A DNA stretch of 6,914 nt, taken from the NCBI GenBank assembly GCA_903819605.1, contig CAIJEA010000083.1:1-6914 (forward strand), written 5' to 3'. Positions 5,374-6,914 of this stretch are shown here, in pieces (position 1 is the stretch's first letter; the number at the start of each line of letters is the position of its first letter). The notes under the pieces are model-generated. The model was given only the letters and a program-made list of their open reading frames with translations. It searched no databases and was not told the DNA's origin. This stretch comes from an uncultured cyanobacterium (GTDB lineage: Bacteria; Cyanobacteriota; Cyanobacteriia; Pseudanabaenales; Pseudanabaenaceae). Made by a program: the position numbers and the translations under genes.

Positions 5374-6663
5374 ATGAAAAATGTACTGGCTATCATTCTG
5401 GGCGGCGGACAGGGAAGCCGACTATATCCCCTCACTAAAACACGCGCTAAACCCGCCGTCCCCGTAGCAGGTAAATATCGACTGATTGACATTCCTGTGA
5501 GCAACTGTATCAACTCAGGCATTGAAAAGATCTATATACTGACCCAGTTCAACTCCGCCTCTCTAAACCGCCATGTCAACCAAGCCTATCGTCCCGCTTC
5601 TTATTCTGATGGGTTTGTCGAAATTCTCGCAGCCCAACAAACTCCCGATAGTCCAGACTGGTTCCAAGGCACAGCCGATGCAGTTCGACGTTATGCGTGG
5701 CTATTAGAATCATGGGATGTCAGTGAGTACTTGATCCTATCTGGCGATCACTTATACAACATGGACTACGAAAAGTTTGTCCAGCATCACCGTGAAACTG
5801 GGGCAGACATCACGCTATCAGTGCTACCAGTCGATCAGAAAAAAGCCTCAGCCTTTGGATTACTCAAAACTGATGCTACTGGAAAGGTAATTAATTTCCT
5901 TGAAAAGCCTAAAGGTGAAGCACTTGATGGGATGCGAGTTGATACTACTAAGCTTGGTTTAGATGTTGCCACAGCGATCGCGAATCCTTTCATTGCCTCT
6001 ATGGGCATCTATGTATTTAACAAGCAAGCAATGCTGAAATTGCTTAGTGAAAATCCTGAATATACCGATTTTGGTAAAGAAATTATTCCTGCGGCAATTC
6101 ACAATTTAAATGTTCAGGCTTATCTATACAACGGCTATTGGGAAGATATTGGAACGATTGAGTCTTTTTATCAAGCTAATCTTCAACTAACTCGTCATCC
6201 TGCGACTGGCTTCAACTTCTACGAAACTAAAAAACCGATCTATACTCGCGCTCGTTACTTGCCACCTAGCAAAGTGCATGACAGTAAAGTCAAAGATTCG
6301 ATTATTGGTGAAGGGTGCCTCCTTAACCAATCGACAATTACTAATTCAGTTGTCGGCATTCGGATGCATATAGATCCCAACTGTACGATTGAAGACACTC
6401 TATTGATGGGTTGTGATTTTTATCAGCCTCAAGAAGAGCGTCTGTCAGATATCGAAAACAACATAGTCCCCATGGGGATTGGCGCTAACACAATCATTCG
6501 TCACGCAATTATTGATAAGAATGCTCGGATTGGTAAGAATGTGCAGATTATCAATAAAGATCGCGTCCAAGATGTGAATCGTGAAGAGCAGGGTTATTGC
6601 ATTTGTAATGGCATTGTCGTTGTTGTCAAAAATGCAGTGATTCCAGATAACACGATCATCTAA
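5374..6663 (+). CDS. glgC: glucose-1-phosphate adenylyltransferase (ADP-glucose pyrophosphorylase)
   Basis: This enzyme makes ADP-glucose and pyrophosphate from glucose-1-phosphate and ATP, the committed step of cytoplasmic glycogen synthesis. It is complete at 429 residues, the length of the Anabaena enzyme. The N-terminal nucleotidyltransferase domain carries GGGQGSRLYPLT (10-21), KPAVPVAGKYRLIDIPVSN (26-44), FQGTADAVRRY (97-107), SGDHLYNMDY (123-132) with catalytic Asp125, and FLEKPKGE (175-182) with the glucose-1-phosphate-binding Lys178. GYWEDIGTIESFYQANL (254-270) closes this domain. The C-terminal left-handed beta-helix (about 300-429) includes repeats such as SIIGEGCLLNQSTITNSVVG. Arg294, Lys382 and Lys419 fall at the positions implicated in phosphate inhibition and 3-phosphoglycerate activation in the Anabaena enzyme, so normal allosteric control is expected. 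The ATG at 5374 is the only sensible start. No other glycogen gene is adjacent, so it is probably monocistronic. Confidence 0.98.
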   Translation: MKNVLAIILGGGQGSRLYPLTKTRAKPAVPVAGKYRLIDIPVSNCINSGIEKIYILTQFNSASLNRHVNQAYRPASYSDGFVEILAAQQTPDSPDWFQGTADAVRRYAWLLESWDVSEYLILSGDHLYNMDYEKFVQHHRETGADITLSVLPVDQKKASAFGLLKTDATGKVINFLEKPKGEALDGMRVDTTKLGLDVATAIANPFIASMGIYVFNKQAMLKLLSENPEYTDFGKEIIPAAIHNLNVQAYLYNGYWEDIGTIESFYQANLQLTRHPATGFNFYETKKPIYTRARYLPPSKVHDSKVKDSIIGEGCLLNQSTITNSVVGIRMHIDPNCTIEDTLLMGCDFYQPQEERLSDIENNIVPMGIGANTIIRHAIIDKNARIGKNVQIINKDRVQDVNREEQGYCICNGIVVVVKNAVIPDNTII

Positions 6664-6668
6664 CAAAA

Positions 6669-6695
6669 AAGAGGCTGCAAGAATTACAACCTCTT
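6669..6695 (+). terminator. imperfect hairpin just after glgC
   Basis: Twelve-base arms (6669-6680 and 6684-6695) pair at ten positions around a GAA loop, followed by the pyrimidine-rich CTCTTCT. The two C-A mismatches in the plus-strand RNA would be G-U wobbles in the minus-strand RNA, so the structure is more stable for transcripts coming from the right. It starts 5 bases after the glgC stop and may be a weak first terminator. Confidence 0.45.
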
Positions 6696-6735
6696 CTCTT
6701 CTATCGCAATCCTCAATCATTGGTAGTTTTCTAAG

Positions 6736-6776
6736 TTTGTGGGAGAGCGCACCCGAAGGGTGCGCTCTCCCACAAA
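6736..6776. terminator. 19-bp perfect hairpin downstream of glgC
   Basis: Arms 6736-6754 and 6758-6776 are perfectly complementary with a GAA loop; the stem contains GGGAGAGCGCACCC. A/T bases bound it (TTTG outside left, CAAA outside right) but no long U-tract follows on either strand. It lies 72 bases after the glgC stop, in the convergent gap, and is probably part of a bidirectional termination region. Confidence 0.6.
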
Positions 6777-6790
6777 GCATTTAGGGTTCC

Positions 6791-6841
6791 TCTATATAAA
6801 AAATAAATCCCTGCTTAGCAGGGATTTATTTTTTATATAGA
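6791..6841. terminator. 24-bp perfect hairpin, bidirectional terminator
   Basis: Arms 6791-6814 and 6818-6841 pair perfectly around a TTA loop. The core AATCCCTGC/GCAGGGATT is followed on the plus strand by TATTTTTTATA and, by symmetry, gives the same U-rich trailer on the minus strand. This is a textbook bidirectional intrinsic terminator serving glgC and the gene at the right edge. The stop codon of the right-hand gene lies inside the stem. Confidence 0.8.
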
Positions 6842-6914
6842 AGGTTGACTCTTGTGCCATTCCGTTGATTGCTCATAGCCATAGGCAACTTGCAGCAATA
6901 CATCTTCTCGCAAA
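6833..6914 (-). CDS. C-terminal fragment of an unidentified protein
   Basis: On the minus strand an open frame enters from the right edge (first full codon at 6913) and ends at a TAA at 6835-6833. The 26 visible residues begin LREDVLLQVAYGYEQSTEWH and end in KSQPSI. The composition and the terminator placed exactly at its end suggest the true 3' end of a gene convergent with glgC. I do not recognise the family from so short a tail, and the frame choice is not certain because another frame here is also open. Confidence 0.5.
   Translation of the reverse strand, partial: LREDVLLQVAYGYEQSTEWHKSQPSI

Noticed and set aside
5328..5522. Minus-strand 64-codon frame over the glgC start
   Set aside because: It is antisense to the strongly conserved N-terminal glgC motifs, and its translation matches nothing known.
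6445..6780. Minus-strand 111-codon frame over the glgC 3' end
   Set aside because: It spans the 19-bp hairpin and the conserved glgC beta-helix in antisense; it is not protein-like.
1..6914. CRISPR array, tRNA, rRNA or riboswitch
   Set aside because: No regularly spaced direct repeats, cloverleaf sequences or recognisable conserved RNA cores were seen on either strand.

Overview
The window looks like cyanobacterial chromosome. It carries at least eleven copies of the octamer GCGATCGC (HIP1, starting at 480, 681, 1943, 2848, 3707, 3984, 4343, 4616, 4926, 5004 and 5974), a 429-residue glgC of the cyanobacterial type, a chrA-type chromate transporter and an Uma2-family protein. The A+T-rich intergenic DNA with long perfect hairpins is compatible with a filamentous lineage such as Pseudanabaena, but that placement is an inference.

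Layout from left to right. Bases 1-284 (minus) hold the N-terminal 94 residues of an Uma2-family (PD-(D/E)XK fold) protein that runs off the left edge. A 16-bp perfect hairpin (342-378) separates it from chrA (383-1606, minus), a two-domain CHR-family transporter. A 157-bp divergent spacer leads to a gamma-glutamylcyclotransferase-like gene (about 1806-2381, plus; the start may be 1764). This gene converges on a two-gene minus-strand unit, and the junction holds a perfect 29-bp-stem hairpin (2434-2494). The minus-strand unit is transcribed from about 5104 down to 2519. It encodes an exported protein with a degenerate thioredoxin-like fold (3779-5104), followed after 45 bp by a DUF2252 kinase-fold-like protein (2519-3733). 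Upstream of it is a 269-bp divergent region (5105-5373) that may contain a small 67-codon ORF, a 7-bp dyad and the glgC promoter. glgC (5374-6663, plus) encodes ADP-glucose pyrophosphorylase. It is followed by three hairpins (6669-6695, 6736-6776, 6791-6841). At the right edge is the last 26 residues of an unidentified minus-strand gene (6833-6914), whose stop codon lies inside the last hairpin.

How the genes relate: only the thioredoxin-like and DUF2252 genes look like an operon. glgC (glycogen synthesis), chrA (anion or chromate transport), the cyclotransferase-like gene and uma2 appear to be separate transcription units. I saw no tRNA, rRNA, CRISPR array, insertion sequence or phage gene. 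I did not find convincing evidence of a new multi-gene system. The most unusual items are the long perfect hairpins at the gene ends, the exported thioredoxin-like protein that lacks its redox motif and is paired with a DUF2252 protein, and the CxC-bearing cyclotransferase variant.
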